A stretch of DNA of 45,932 nt from Anaerolineaceae bacterium (lineage in GTDB: Bacteria; Chloroflexota; Anaerolineae; JAAYZQ01): NCBI GenBank assembly GCA_012514775.1, contig JAAYZQ010000097.1, forward strand, positions 1 through 45,932, in the 5' to 3' direction. Position 1 is the first letter of the stretch. Every line of letters begins with the position of its first letter. Made by a program: the position numbers and the translations under genes. Below, in pieces: positions 6,181 through 13,775 of this stretch. The notes under the pieces are model-generated. The model was not told the origin of the DNA. It ran no database searches and was given only the letters and a program-made list of their open reading frames with translations.

Positions 6181-8370
6181 TCACTTCCTCTCACTGCGGG
6201 CCAGGTAGTCCTCCAGCTTGCCCTGGAGGAACTGGAACACGACCGTCAGGAGCCAATAGAAGGCCGCGGCGATGAGAAAGGTTTCCATGGTCCGGAAATT
6301 CTGGCGACCGATCTTTTGCGCGCGGAAGGTAAGCTCCCAGACGCCCATGATATAGACCAGCGAGGAGTCTTTCATCATGGCGATGAAATCGTTGCCGATG
6401 GGCGGGATGACGATGCGAAACGCCTGGGGCACAATGATCCGCCGGAAGGTCTGCGAGCCCGTCATGCCCAGGGCCTGGGCCGCCTCCTGCTGTCCCTTGC
6501 CGATGGCCTGGATACCGGCGCGGAACGTCTCGGTCATGTAGGCGCCATAGTTCACGCCCAGGGCCAGGATGCCCGCGGTCAACGGCTTGAGGATGATGCC
6601 CAACTGCGGCAATCCCAGGTACCAGATAAAGATCTGCACCAGGAGAGGGGTGCCGCGGATGAGCGAAATGTAAAAGCTGGCGATGCCGTTGGGGATGGGG
6701 TTGTTGGACAGGCGGCCCAGGGCGCCCAGGATGGCCAGGACGATGGCCAGGCCGATGGAGGCTGCCGAGACGACTACCGTCAGGCCTGCGCCGGCCATGA
6801 TGAACGAGAAAAAGTGGCCCATGAAGGCGATGTCGAGGTTAAAACGGCGCAGGACCGAGTAGAGGACGACCAGCAGGCCGATCCAGACGGCCAGCCCGAA
6901 AATGCCCAGCCGGGTGCCTCGGGTTCGCTGGCTGACCATGATCTGCTGCGACAGGTCGGCACCCTGCGGTGCCTCAAAGACACCGGCCACCCGCCCGCGG
7001 AGCAGGACGACGAGCAGAAGGACGTACCAGGCTACCAGCGCCAGGAGAGGCCAGGAGATGGACAACTTGGTGCCCAACATGATGGGATAGGACTGCACTT
7101 CCAACAAGGGTAAGCCCAGGATGATGATGGGGCCCACCAGGAACAGGAGGATGGCCAGGAGGTGGCTCCAGATGTTCCGGCGGCGCATGCCCCACACGGC
7201 GACCATCCCCACCACGCCGCTGAACAGCATCCAGCCCGCCAGAGCGCCGCCCCAGGTTGGCTGGAAGCCAAAGCGCGACCATTCCATGTGGAGGGCGTTC
7301 TGGTTGACCGCTCCCCAGATCCGCAGCGTGCCATCGCCGCCGGCCGAGACGACGGTGTCAGGAATGGGTCCATACGCCGCCGCCATGACGGCGTTCAGGT
7401 GCCCGGTGTACGAGGCGGTGCTCTTGCCGCCCGCCGTGCGCAGGTTCCGAATGGTGTTGTCGCGGCCGGTCGTCAACAAGAAGTCGCCACTCGGCTCGAA
7501 GCGCATGCTCGTCACCGTGGCCCAGTGGCCCTCGGCGGGCCAGCGGATCTCGCCGGTCTCGAGCTCCCAGAACATGACCGTCGTGTCGGCACTGCCCGAG
7601 GCCAGGAGCTCGTTGTCGGGGCTAAAGGCCAGGGCGGTCACCGCCTTGGTGTGGCCCTTCCAACCCTCCTCGGCCTCCGGATCTTGCCAGTAGCCTTGCA
7701 GCTCCTGTCCCGCTTCGCCCGAAACGCTCCAGATCCGCACGCCGGTGCCGTCGCCGGCAGCGACGAGGGTGCCGTCATTCGAGAGAGCAACGGCAAAGGC
7801 TCCGTTGTCCACGGGGCCGAGGGATTGGAGTTCCTGGGCGCTCCCCAGGTCCCAGACGCGCACCTGGCCGTCCTGGCCCAGGGTGGCGATCCGCGACACG
7901 CTGGCGTCAAAGGCCGCGGCGGCAAGGGGGCCACCCAGGTTTTCTTCGACGGCCGGCGCGCCGAGGGGGCCTTCCCAGGTCAGGATGCGACCACTGCTGT
8001 CGATGGACACCAGGGCCGAGCCATCCCCGGTAAAGGCGACGGCCAACACGGCACTTTGATGCCCCCTGAGACGGTGCTCCGGCCATCGCTTTTCCTCGGC
8101 CAGGTCAAAGCTGGCCGGGAGAATCGTGTCAAAGTCCGGCGGCACTTCCCAGACGTAGACGATGCCATTTTCGGCCCCGGCAGCAACCAGAGAGCCCTCT
8201 GGATTGACCGCAACGTCGCGAAAGGGGCTGACCACCGACAACCGGACCGGCCCACCGAGGTAGTACTGGACGGCGTACAACAGGCTCAACACGCTGGTAA
8301 TGGCGACGAGAATAATGGCAATCCTCAGCGGGCCGTGCCTGTCCCCGACCTGTTCTATTGAACTATCCAT
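6181..8370 (-). CDS. WD40 propeller fused to polar amino acid ABC permease (GlnP/HisM family)
   Basis: A 729-residue fusion. One transmembrane helix (about 16-38) is followed by seven WD40 repeats (about 43-355; for example VYVWEV, VRVWDL, VRIWSV, VMFWEL, LRIWGA), enough for one closed propeller. Three more helices follow (about 372-394, 400-424, 437-457), then a complete amino acid ABC permease domain (about 490-729) with the EAA loop EAAQALGMTGSQ and the family-typical IGNDFIAMMKDSS. With a cytosolic N-terminus the propeller would lie outside the membrane. Ordinary GlnP/HisM proteins are about 220-300 residues with no propeller. The propeller could sense or capture ligand, or dock the fused binding protein. 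The reading frame is uninterrupted across the junctions. The gene lies 37 bases after dppC and 12 bases before glnQ. Confidence 0.92.
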   Translation of the reverse strand: MDSSIEQVGDRHGPLRIAIILVAITSVLSLLYAVQYYLGGPVRLSVVSPFRDVAVNPEGSLVAAGAENGIVYVWEVPPDFDTILPASFDLAEEKRWPEHRLRGHQSAVLAVAFTGDGSALVSIDSSGRILTWEGPLGAPAVEENLGGPLAAAAFDASVSRIATLGQDGQVRVWDLGSAQELQSLGPVDNGAFAVALSNDGTLVAAGDGTGVRIWSVSGEAGQELQGYWQDPEAEEGWKGHTKAVTALAFSPDNELLASGSADTTVMFWELETGEIRWPAEGHWATVTSMRFEPSGDFLLTTGRDNTIRNLRTAGGKSTASYTGHLNAVMAAAYGPIPDTVVSAGGDGTLRIWGAVNQNALHMEWSRFGFQPTWGGALAGWMLFSGVVGMVAVWGMRRRNIWSHLLAILLFLVGPIIILGLPLLEVQSYPIMLGTKLSISWPLLALVAWYVLLLVVLLRGRVAGVFEAPQGADLSQQIMVSQRTRGTRLGIFGLAVWIGLLVVLYSVLRRFNLDIAFMGHFFSFIMAGAGLTVVVSAASIGLAIVLAILGALGRLSNNPIPNGIASFYISLIRGTPLLVQIFIWYLGLPQLGIILKPLTAGILALGVNYGAYMTETFRAGIQAIGKGQQEAAQALGMTGSQTFRRIIVPQAFRIVIPPIGNDFIAMMKDSSLVYIMGVWELTFRAQKIGRQNFRTMETFLIAAAFYWLLTVVFQFLQGKLEDYLARSERK

Positions 8371-8407
8371 TGACTACTTTTCCTCTCCTCGACGAGGGGA
8401 CTACGGA

Positions 8408-9664
8408 CTAGATCCGCAGCCGCGGGTCCAACGCATCGCGCAGGCCATCGCCCAGCAGGTTAAAACCGAGGACGCTGAGCATGATGGCCAGGCCGGGGAA
8501 GGTTACGGCCCACCAGGCGCCGGTGGTCAGGAACTTGTAGCTGTCGCCCAGCATGGCCCCCCATTCCGGCTCGGGCGGAATGGCACCCAGCCCCAGGAAA
8601 CCGAGGGCTCCTGCCCACAGGATGGCGCTCGCCAGGCCCATGGTCGATTGAACGATAATGGGCGAGAGCGTGTTGGGCACGATGTGCCGGAACAGGATGC
8701 GCCCCTGCCCCACGCCCACTGCCAGGCCGGCGGTCACGTACTCTTCCTGGATGACCGATAGAACAGAAGCGCGAACCAGCCGGGCATAGACCGGGATGCC
8801 GACGAACCCGATGGCAATCATGCCCTTGTCCAGCCCGGGTCCCAGCATGGCGACGATGGCGATGGCCAGCAGAATGCCGGGGAAGGCAAGGATGATATCC
8901 ATGACGCGCATGATGACGTTCGAGACCAGGTTCCCGCTGAGGGACATGGCCAGAATCAAGCCACCGATCATGCCCACCAGGCCGCAGACCAGGCCCACCA
9001 GCGGCCCGACCATCAAGCCCGGCAGGCCGCCCAGCAGCAACCCGGCCAAACCAAAGACGACGCTGCGCTGTGGCTTGCCGCGCCATAGGTTCTCCCAAAA
9101 GAGGGCCGCACCGGCGAGCAGGAGAAAGAGGAGCACCTGATAAGTCTGGCGGGACAGCCAGGCTATGGACGCGCCAAAGATGAGCCCTGTGGCGGCAAAC
9201 AGGATTACCTTGCCCACCGGGCCAAGGGGCATGCTCTCGTAAAAACCGGCCAGCAAGCCCAGCAGACCGCCAGCGATCAGCGAAATGCCGACGGCCACGA
9301 GGCCGACCCGCAGCGAGTTCCATCCGCCGTGCACGACCCGGCGAAAGATGTCTCGCCCCAGCTTGTCGGTGCCAAAGGGATGGATGGAGTCGATCTCTTC
9401 GGTCCTGGTCAGGTTGGGAGGCTTGAGTTTCAGTCCATAGTCGAGATCCGTCTTTGGATTGTACTCCCAGAAAAAGTGGCTGAGCACGGCTCCCAGGACA
9501 AGGATGACCACGATGGCCAGGCCAACGCGGCCGGTGGTGCTGGAGATCAGCCGCTGCCAGGCATCGCCCCACAGGCTACGATGCTTGCGCATGGCGAAAT
9601 CGCGAAAGCCAACATCTCCGGCCTCTGCCCGCTGTGGGCCGGGGGTCAACGGTACGTCAGACAT
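8408..9664 (-). CDS. Dipeptide/oligopeptide ABC permease DppC-like, with a large internal insertion
   Basis: The protein carries the DppC/OppC hallmarks: HPFGTDKLGRDIFRRV, GLLAGFYE, MRVMDIILAFPGILLAI, the EAA region (EEYVTAGLAVG...GRILFRHIVPN) and the C-terminal GDGLRDALDPR. At 418-423 residues it is about 110 longer than usual. The extra sequence (residues about 150-253 counted from the ATG at 9679) is inserted between GLLAGFYES and NVIMRVMD and is hydrophobic and glycine-rich, enough for two to four more helices. The ATG at 9664 follows GAGTGAGGA. An in-frame ATG at 9679 would overlap dppB but lacks a ribosome site. It is the third gene of the hybrid operon. Confidence 0.92.
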   Translation of the reverse strand: MSDVPLTPGPQRAEAGDVGFRDFAMRKHRSLWGDAWQRLISSTTGRVGLAIVVILVLGAVLSHFFWEYNPKTDLDYGLKLKPPNLTRTEEIDSIHPFGTDKLGRDIFRRVVHGGWNSLRVGLVAVGISLIAGGLLGLLAGFYESMPLGPVGKVILFAATGLIFGASIAWLSRQTYQVLLFLLLAGAALFWENLWRGKPQRSVVFGLAGLLLGGLPGLMVGPLVGLVCGLVGMIGGLILAMSLSGNLVSNVIMRVMDIILAFPGILLAIAIVAMLGPGLDKGMIAIGFVGIPVYARLVRASVLSVIQEEYVTAGLAVGVGQGRILFRHIVPNTLSPIIVQSTMGLASAILWAGALGFLGLGAIPPEPEWGAMLGDSYKFLTTGAWWAVTFPGLAIMLSVLGFNLLGDGLRDALDPRLRI

Positions 9665-9671
9665 AGAATCC

Positions 9672-10724
9672 TCACTCATAGTGGATGCGCGGATCTAGAA
9701 AGGCATAGGACAGGTCCACCAGCAGGTTGGCCACCACAAAGATGACGGCGATAAGGAGTGTGCCGCCCTGCACGACGGGATAGTCGCGGGCCAAAATAGC
9801 ATCATAGATCCACTTGCCGATGCCCGGCCAGGAAAAGATGGTCTCGGTCAAGATGGCGCCCGCCAGGAGCACACCCGTTTGCAGGCCGATGATGGTGATC
9901 ACCGGCAAGAATGCATTCTTTAGCGCGTGGCGAGACAGGACCATCCGCTCGCGCAGGCCCTTGGCGTGGGCCGTCCGGATATAGTCTTCCTGGAGGACCT
10001 CCAGCATGCTGGAGCGGGTCATGCGGGCGATGATCGACATCGGATGCGTAGCCAGGGCAATGGCAGGCAGGAAGAGGTGCTTGAGGCTGTCGGTCAGGGC
10101 CTCCATGTTGCCGGTGAGAATACTATCCAGGACGTAAAAGTTGGTGATGGTCTCCAGCTTGACGGCCGGATCCAGCCGGCCGCCGGCCGGGAGCCACTTC
10201 AGTGCCACGGCAAAGAGCATGATCAACATCAGGCCCAACCAATAGATGGGCATCGACACCCCGGCGAGGGAGCCGAGCATCGTCGTAGTGTCGATGGCCG
10301 AGTTGCGCCTGGCGGCCGAGACGATACCGGCGACCACCCCTACAATCGCGCCGATAATAATCGAGATGAGGGCCAGCTCAGCTGTCGCAGGGAAGCGTTC
10401 TTTCAGAGTCTCGTTGATGGACAGGCGGCGATGGATCGACTGACCCAGGTCGCCTCGGAAAAGGCGGCCGAGGTAAAGCAGATACTGGCTGCTGAGAAAC
10501 TGCGGCATGTCACCTTCGGCCAGCGCATCACGGTCCAGAAACAGGGGCCGGTTCAAGCCTAGCTGCTCCCGGATGCGCTCGACGTTCTCCTTGGCCGCGT
10601 GCTCGCCCAGCATTGCGACAGCAGGATCGCCCGGGATGAGGCGCAGGAACATAAAGATTACAATGGTCACGCCCACCAGGGTGGGGAGCACCGAGATGAG
10701 GCGTCGGATCAAGTAACGGGTCAA
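9672..10724 (-). CDS. Dipeptide/oligopeptide ABC permease DppB-like
   Basis: A 350-residue inner-membrane permease of the DppB/OppB family: the typical start TRYLIRRLISVLPTLVGVT, GDPAVAMLGEHA, the EAA loop (EDYIRTAHAKGL...HALKNAFLPV), the ETIFSWPGIG segment and the end LLVDLSYAFLDPR. The best start is the TTG at 10724, which has GGAGG five bases upstream and reproduces the usual family N-terminus. An in-frame TTG 12 bases upstream lies across that ribosome site. It follows the binding-protein gene by 120 bases that hold a stable hairpin, and its stop lies a few bases from the dppC start. Confidence 0.92.
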   Translation of the reverse strand: MTRYLIRRLISVLPTLVGVTIVIFMFLRLIPGDPAVAMLGEHAAKENVERIREQLGLNRPLFLDRDALAEGDMPQFLSSQYLLYLGRLFRGDLGQSIHRRLSINETLKERFPATAELALISIIIGAIVGVVAGIVSAARRNSAIDTTTMLGSLAGVSMPIYWLGLMLIMLFAVALKWLPAGGRLDPAVKLETITNFYVLDSILTGNMEALTDSLKHLFLPAIALATHPMSIIARMTRSSMLEVLQEDYIRTAHAKGLRERMVLSRHALKNAFLPVITIIGLQTGVLLAGAILTETIFSWPGIGKWIYDAILARDYPVVQGGTLLIAVIFVVANLLVDLSYAFLDPRIHYE

Positions 10725-10747
10725 GGATACCTCCAACTAGGACGTCA

Positions 10748-10785
10748 GGGGGTGTGGCAGCATGCTCGCGCACAGCCACACCCCC
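10748..10785 (-). other. Intra-operon hairpin between binding-protein and permease genes
   Basis: The perfect inverted repeat GGGGGTGTGGC (10748-10758) and GCCACACCCCC (10775-10785) has 11-base arms and a 16-base loop. On the transcribed strand no U-run follows. It therefore looks like an mRNA-stabilising or partial-attenuation hairpin that leaves more binding protein than permease, a common arrangement in ABC operons. Confidence 0.6.
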
Positions 10786-10844
10786 CTCGGGTGGTCCTTT
10801 ACGCTGCTACCGGTTCAACCTCGAACAGGTACACAGGAACACAG

Positions 10845-13448
10845 CTAGGGCTCCAACACTACGCCCTCGTAGTAGTCGGCACCGACGGGCTGCGCCACGT
10901 AGCCGCTCACCCTGCTGGAGAAGATCAGGGGCGTGTTGTTGTGGGCAACCCACAGGCGGGCAACGTCGTCGTGCAGCATCTGTTCCATCTGCTGATACAA
11001 TGCCTCACGCTCGGCCTGGTCGGGGTTAATCGACGCCTGGTAAGCCAGGTAGGCCACCTCGGTGTTGCTGTACCAGCCCTCCCGCGAATCGAGAGACTTG
11101 GTCCACTGTGACGGATCGTCGCCGACCTTGTCGTCGCCGCCAAAGCCAAAGAAGTAGTTGATAAAGTTGTCCGGGTCGCCGTTGTCGCCACCCCAGCCGA
11201 GCATGTACAGACCCATGAGCAGGCCGTCACGCCGCATGCCAAGGTAGGTCGTCCAGTCGCCGGCGAGCTCGAGCTGCACGTTGATCCCGGCCCTGGCCAG
11301 GTCGGCGGCCATCGCCTCTCCGATCTCTCTCGGGCTCGGGTAGTAGAAGCGGGTCACCGGCATGTAGTACAGGCGGAGCGGGAGCGTGTCGCCGGCAGCG
11401 TGCACGACGTTGCCCTCAGCATCGAGCACGTCCTCGGCCACGGTCACCTCGCTGATGCCATCCGGGAAGCCGGCATCGGCCAGCAGTTGCTGCGCCAGCT
11501 CCGGATCGTAGACATAGTCTTCGATCTGGTCGTTGTGACCCCAGACGAGGGGCGGCAAGAAGTTCGTGGCTACCTCACCATAGGCCCCGTAAAAGTTCTC
11601 TACCAGGCCTTCGCGGTTGATGGCATGGGCCACCGCCTGCCGGAAGTTGATGTCCCTCATCTCCTCGATCTTGTAGTTGAAGGCCAGGTAGGCGGTGTTC
11701 AGAGCCGGGCGGGTCACGACGTACAGCGAGGGGTCCGCCTCGGCAGCGGTCAGGTCCTCGACCACGGCCTGCTCCAGGCCATGGATGTCGCCGGCCTGCA
11801 GCGCCAGGAAGCGCGCCGAGTCGTCGGGGATCACCCGCCACACGATCTCGTCGATCTGCGGGCGGCCGTCCCAGTAGTCGTCGTAGGCCTCGACCGTAAT
11901 GTGGTCACCCTCGACCCACTCCACGAACTTGAAGGGGCCGGTGCCCACGCAGCCGGAAGATGGCAGGCCATAGTCCTCGCCGTACTGCTCGATGGCCGCC
12001 GGGCTCGAGATGGCGAATATGTCCATGGCCAGGTTGGCCAGGAAGGGAGCCAGGGGCGCGTTCAGCGTGAACTTGACGGTGTACTCGTCCAGCGCTTCGA
12101 CGCTGGTGATGGTGCTGGCATCGTCAAAGCCGCCCCACATGTACTCGTAGTACTCGAACACCTGGCTGGGGTAGTGGTGGGGGTGGTCGGTAAAGCGCCA
12201 GCGCTCAAAGTTATAGACCACCGCGTCGGCGTTGAAGGGGGTCCCGTCGTGGAACGAGACGCCCTCGCGCAGCGCGCACGTCCATTCGGTTGCGTCCTCG
12301 CTGGGCGTGCACTCGGTGGCCAGGGCGGGGATGGGCACGGTGGAGCCGGGTTCGTACTGGTAGAGGGGCTCCAGGCACTGGCCGGTCACGCGAAAGCTCT
12401 CGCTGTCGGTGACGAGGGCCGGGTCGAGCTGGACCGAGTCGCCACCGCGGCCAAAGATGAACGTGCCGCCGCCACCGACCGGCGCGGGCGCCTCGCCCTC
12501 CTCGGGGGTGATCAACGTGGTGATATCAATGCCGTAGTACTGCGTGGACAGATCGGCCAGCGTGCCGTCGCCGTGCATCTCGGCGATGACCTCGTTGAGG
12601 CGGGCGAGCATCTGGTCGGCGGGCGCGCGGCTCTTGTCCAGGGCAAAGGCCAGCGGCTCGTAGAAGGCAGGGGTGCCCACGTACTTCAGGGGCAGGCCCT
12701 GGTCGATGGCATTCTGGATGGTGGGCTGGGCGGACATCACGGCGTCGAGGCGGACGCCATCGCCCAATTGCAGATCCTCGATGGACTCTGCATCGGTGGA
12801 GTAGGGCTGGATCTCGATGCCGGCCGGCGGGTCGTACATGATCTGGCCACCCATGATGGCCAGGGTCCCCTCCAGATAGGCTTCATACGTCGTGGCCGTG
12901 CCCAGGCCGAGGGTCTTGCCCGCCAGGTCCTCAGGCTCCTGGATATCGGTATTGTCTCTGTGGACGGCAAAGGAAGCGGGCGTGTAGTAGTAGGGGTCCG
13001 TGAACCACAGGACCTCAGCCCTGGCCTCGGTGGGGGTCATGGAACCGATGCTCAGGTCCCAGCGACCGCCCCAGTTGCCCGCAGTGATCAGGTCCCACTC
13101 GGGCGTGACGAACTCGATGTCGACACCCAGGCGCTCGGCGACTTCTTCGGCCACCTTGACGTCAAAGCCGTCCAACTCACCGGCGTCGTTGATAAAGCTC
13201 TGCGGCGCGTAGTTGGGGTCTGTGGAGACGACGAGCTTGCCAGCTTCGAGGACCTGGTCAAGCAGATCTTGTTGGCCTGTCTCCGGGGGCGTGGTTGCCT
13301 CAGGGGCCTCCGAGGGTGTGGTCGCCTCGGGAGCAGCCTCCGTGGCGGCCGGCGCTGCTGGTTCCGGGGTCGGCCCGCAAGCCGCCAGGATGGAGGCCAC
13401 CATCATCAGAACCAGAAGTAGTGTCGTTACCGCTCGTTTACCAAACAT
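10845..13448 (-). CDS. Lipoprotein fusing a family 3 (amino acid) and a family 5 (peptide) solute-binding protein
   Basis: An 867-residue lipoprotein with signal peptide, lipobox ILAAC (Cys24) and a Pro/Thr/Glu-rich linker. Residues about 60-305 form a complete family 3 binding domain (GKLVVSTDPNYAPQSF, GFDVKVAEEVAERLG, MTPTEARAEVLWFTDPYY with the ligand-contact Arg, DLAGKTLGLGTATTYEAYL). After an acidic Gly-rich linker, residues about 328-867 form a complete family 5 DppA/OppA-type domain (QLDPALVTDSES, WTCALREGVSFHDGTPFNADAVVYNFERW, NINREGLVENFYG-like and Dpp-like C-terminal sequences). It is the first gene of the operon, with AGGAGG 6 bases before the ATG. It probably feeds two permease types from one tethered protein. 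The frame is open throughout, so this is a gene fusion and not a sequencing join of two ORFs. Confidence 0.93.
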   Translation of the reverse strand: MFGKRAVTTLLLVLMMVASILAACGPTPEPAAPAATEAAPEATTPSEAPEATTPPETGQQDLLDQVLEAGKLVVSTDPNYAPQSFINDAGELDGFDVKVAEEVAERLGVDIEFVTPEWDLITAGNWGGRWDLSIGSMTPTEARAEVLWFTDPYYYTPASFAVHRDNTDIQEPEDLAGKTLGLGTATTYEAYLEGTLAIMGGQIMYDPPAGIEIQPYSTDAESIEDLQLGDGVRLDAVMSAQPTIQNAIDQGLPLKYVGTPAFYEPLAFALDKSRAPADQMLARLNEVIAEMHGDGTLADLSTQYYGIDITTLITPEEGEAPAPVGGGGTFIFGRGGDSVQLDPALVTDSESFRVTGQCLEPLYQYEPGSTVPIPALATECTPSEDATEWTCALREGVSFHDGTPFNADAVVYNFERWRFTDHPHHYPSQVFEYYEYMWGGFDDASTITSVEALDEYTVKFTLNAPLAPFLANLAMDIFAISSPAAIEQYGEDYGLPSSGCVGTGPFKFVEWVEGDHITVEAYDDYWDGRPQIDEIVWRVIPDDSARFLALQAGDIHGLEQAVVEDLTAAEADPSLYVVTRPALNTAYLAFNYKIEEMRDINFRQAVAHAINREGLVENFYGAYGEVATNFLPPLVWGHNDQIEDYVYDPELAQQLLADAGFPDGISEVTVAEDVLDAEGNVVHAAGDTLPLRLYYMPVTRFYYPSPREIGEAMAADLARAGINVQLELAGDWTTYLGMRRDGLLMGLYMLGWGGDNGDPDNFINYFFGFGGDDKVGDDPSQWTKSLDSREGWYSNTEVAYLAYQASINPDQAEREALYQQMEQMLHDDVARLWVAHNNTPLIFSSRVSGYVAQPVGADYYEGVVLEP

Positions 13449-13632
13449 TGTTCTCCTCCTAAGTTTGGTCTTGATCTATTGCCAAGATACCGCCGGTTGT
13501 TTCGACCTTGCGCCTCACCCCCTTTCTGCTTGCACCTCGAGTCGGTGTGCCATCAGAACAACAAAATCAGAGTTCCTCAGCGTGACGCGGGAACGCTCCC
13601 GCCACCGTCTTTTGGCAAGATGTGGCGCCAGA

Positions 13633-13661
13633 AGTATAGCAAAGGACCGCCAAACTGTCAA
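13633..13661 (-). promoter_or_regulatory. Promoter of the hybrid ABC transporter operon
   Basis: On the minus strand TTGACA (13656-13661), a 17-base spacer ending in TGC, and TATACT (13633-13638). The expected start near 13626 gives a leader of about 178 bases before the ATG at 13448. The leader contains a GCGGGA...TCCCGC hairpin near 13588-13603. Apart from this promoter, the leader and the terminator at 13699-13715, the gap 13449-13775 holds nothing recognisable. Confidence 0.8.
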
Positions 13662-13698
13662 GCCAAAAGCAAATGGGTTAGCGCGTCACGAATACTGT

Positions 13699-13715
13699 AA
13701 AAACGCTGACAGCGT
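13699..13715 (-). terminator. Possible terminator of the 19218-13776 glycosyltransferase operon
   Basis: Read on the minus strand, ACGCTGTCAGCGT runs straight into TTTTT about 60 bases after the stop of the preceding gene. The arms are short and the loop is tight, so this may be a weak terminator. Confidence 0.45.
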
Positions 13716-13775
13716 GCCAGCCGTTCACCGTGGGGCTACTCGCTGCTCATCGGCAGAGAAGCTACGGGCGGCATG

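Noticed and set aside
11400..13421. A 673-codon plus-strand frame antisense to the fused binding protein
   Set aside because: No recognisable domain or ribosome site; the opposite frame carries two complete binding-protein domains and a lipobox.
10845..13448. Possibility that the fused binding protein is two genes joined by a sequencing error
   Set aside because: One frame runs through both domains without a stop, there is a single signal peptide and lipobox, and no ribosome site or second signal peptide occurs at the junction.
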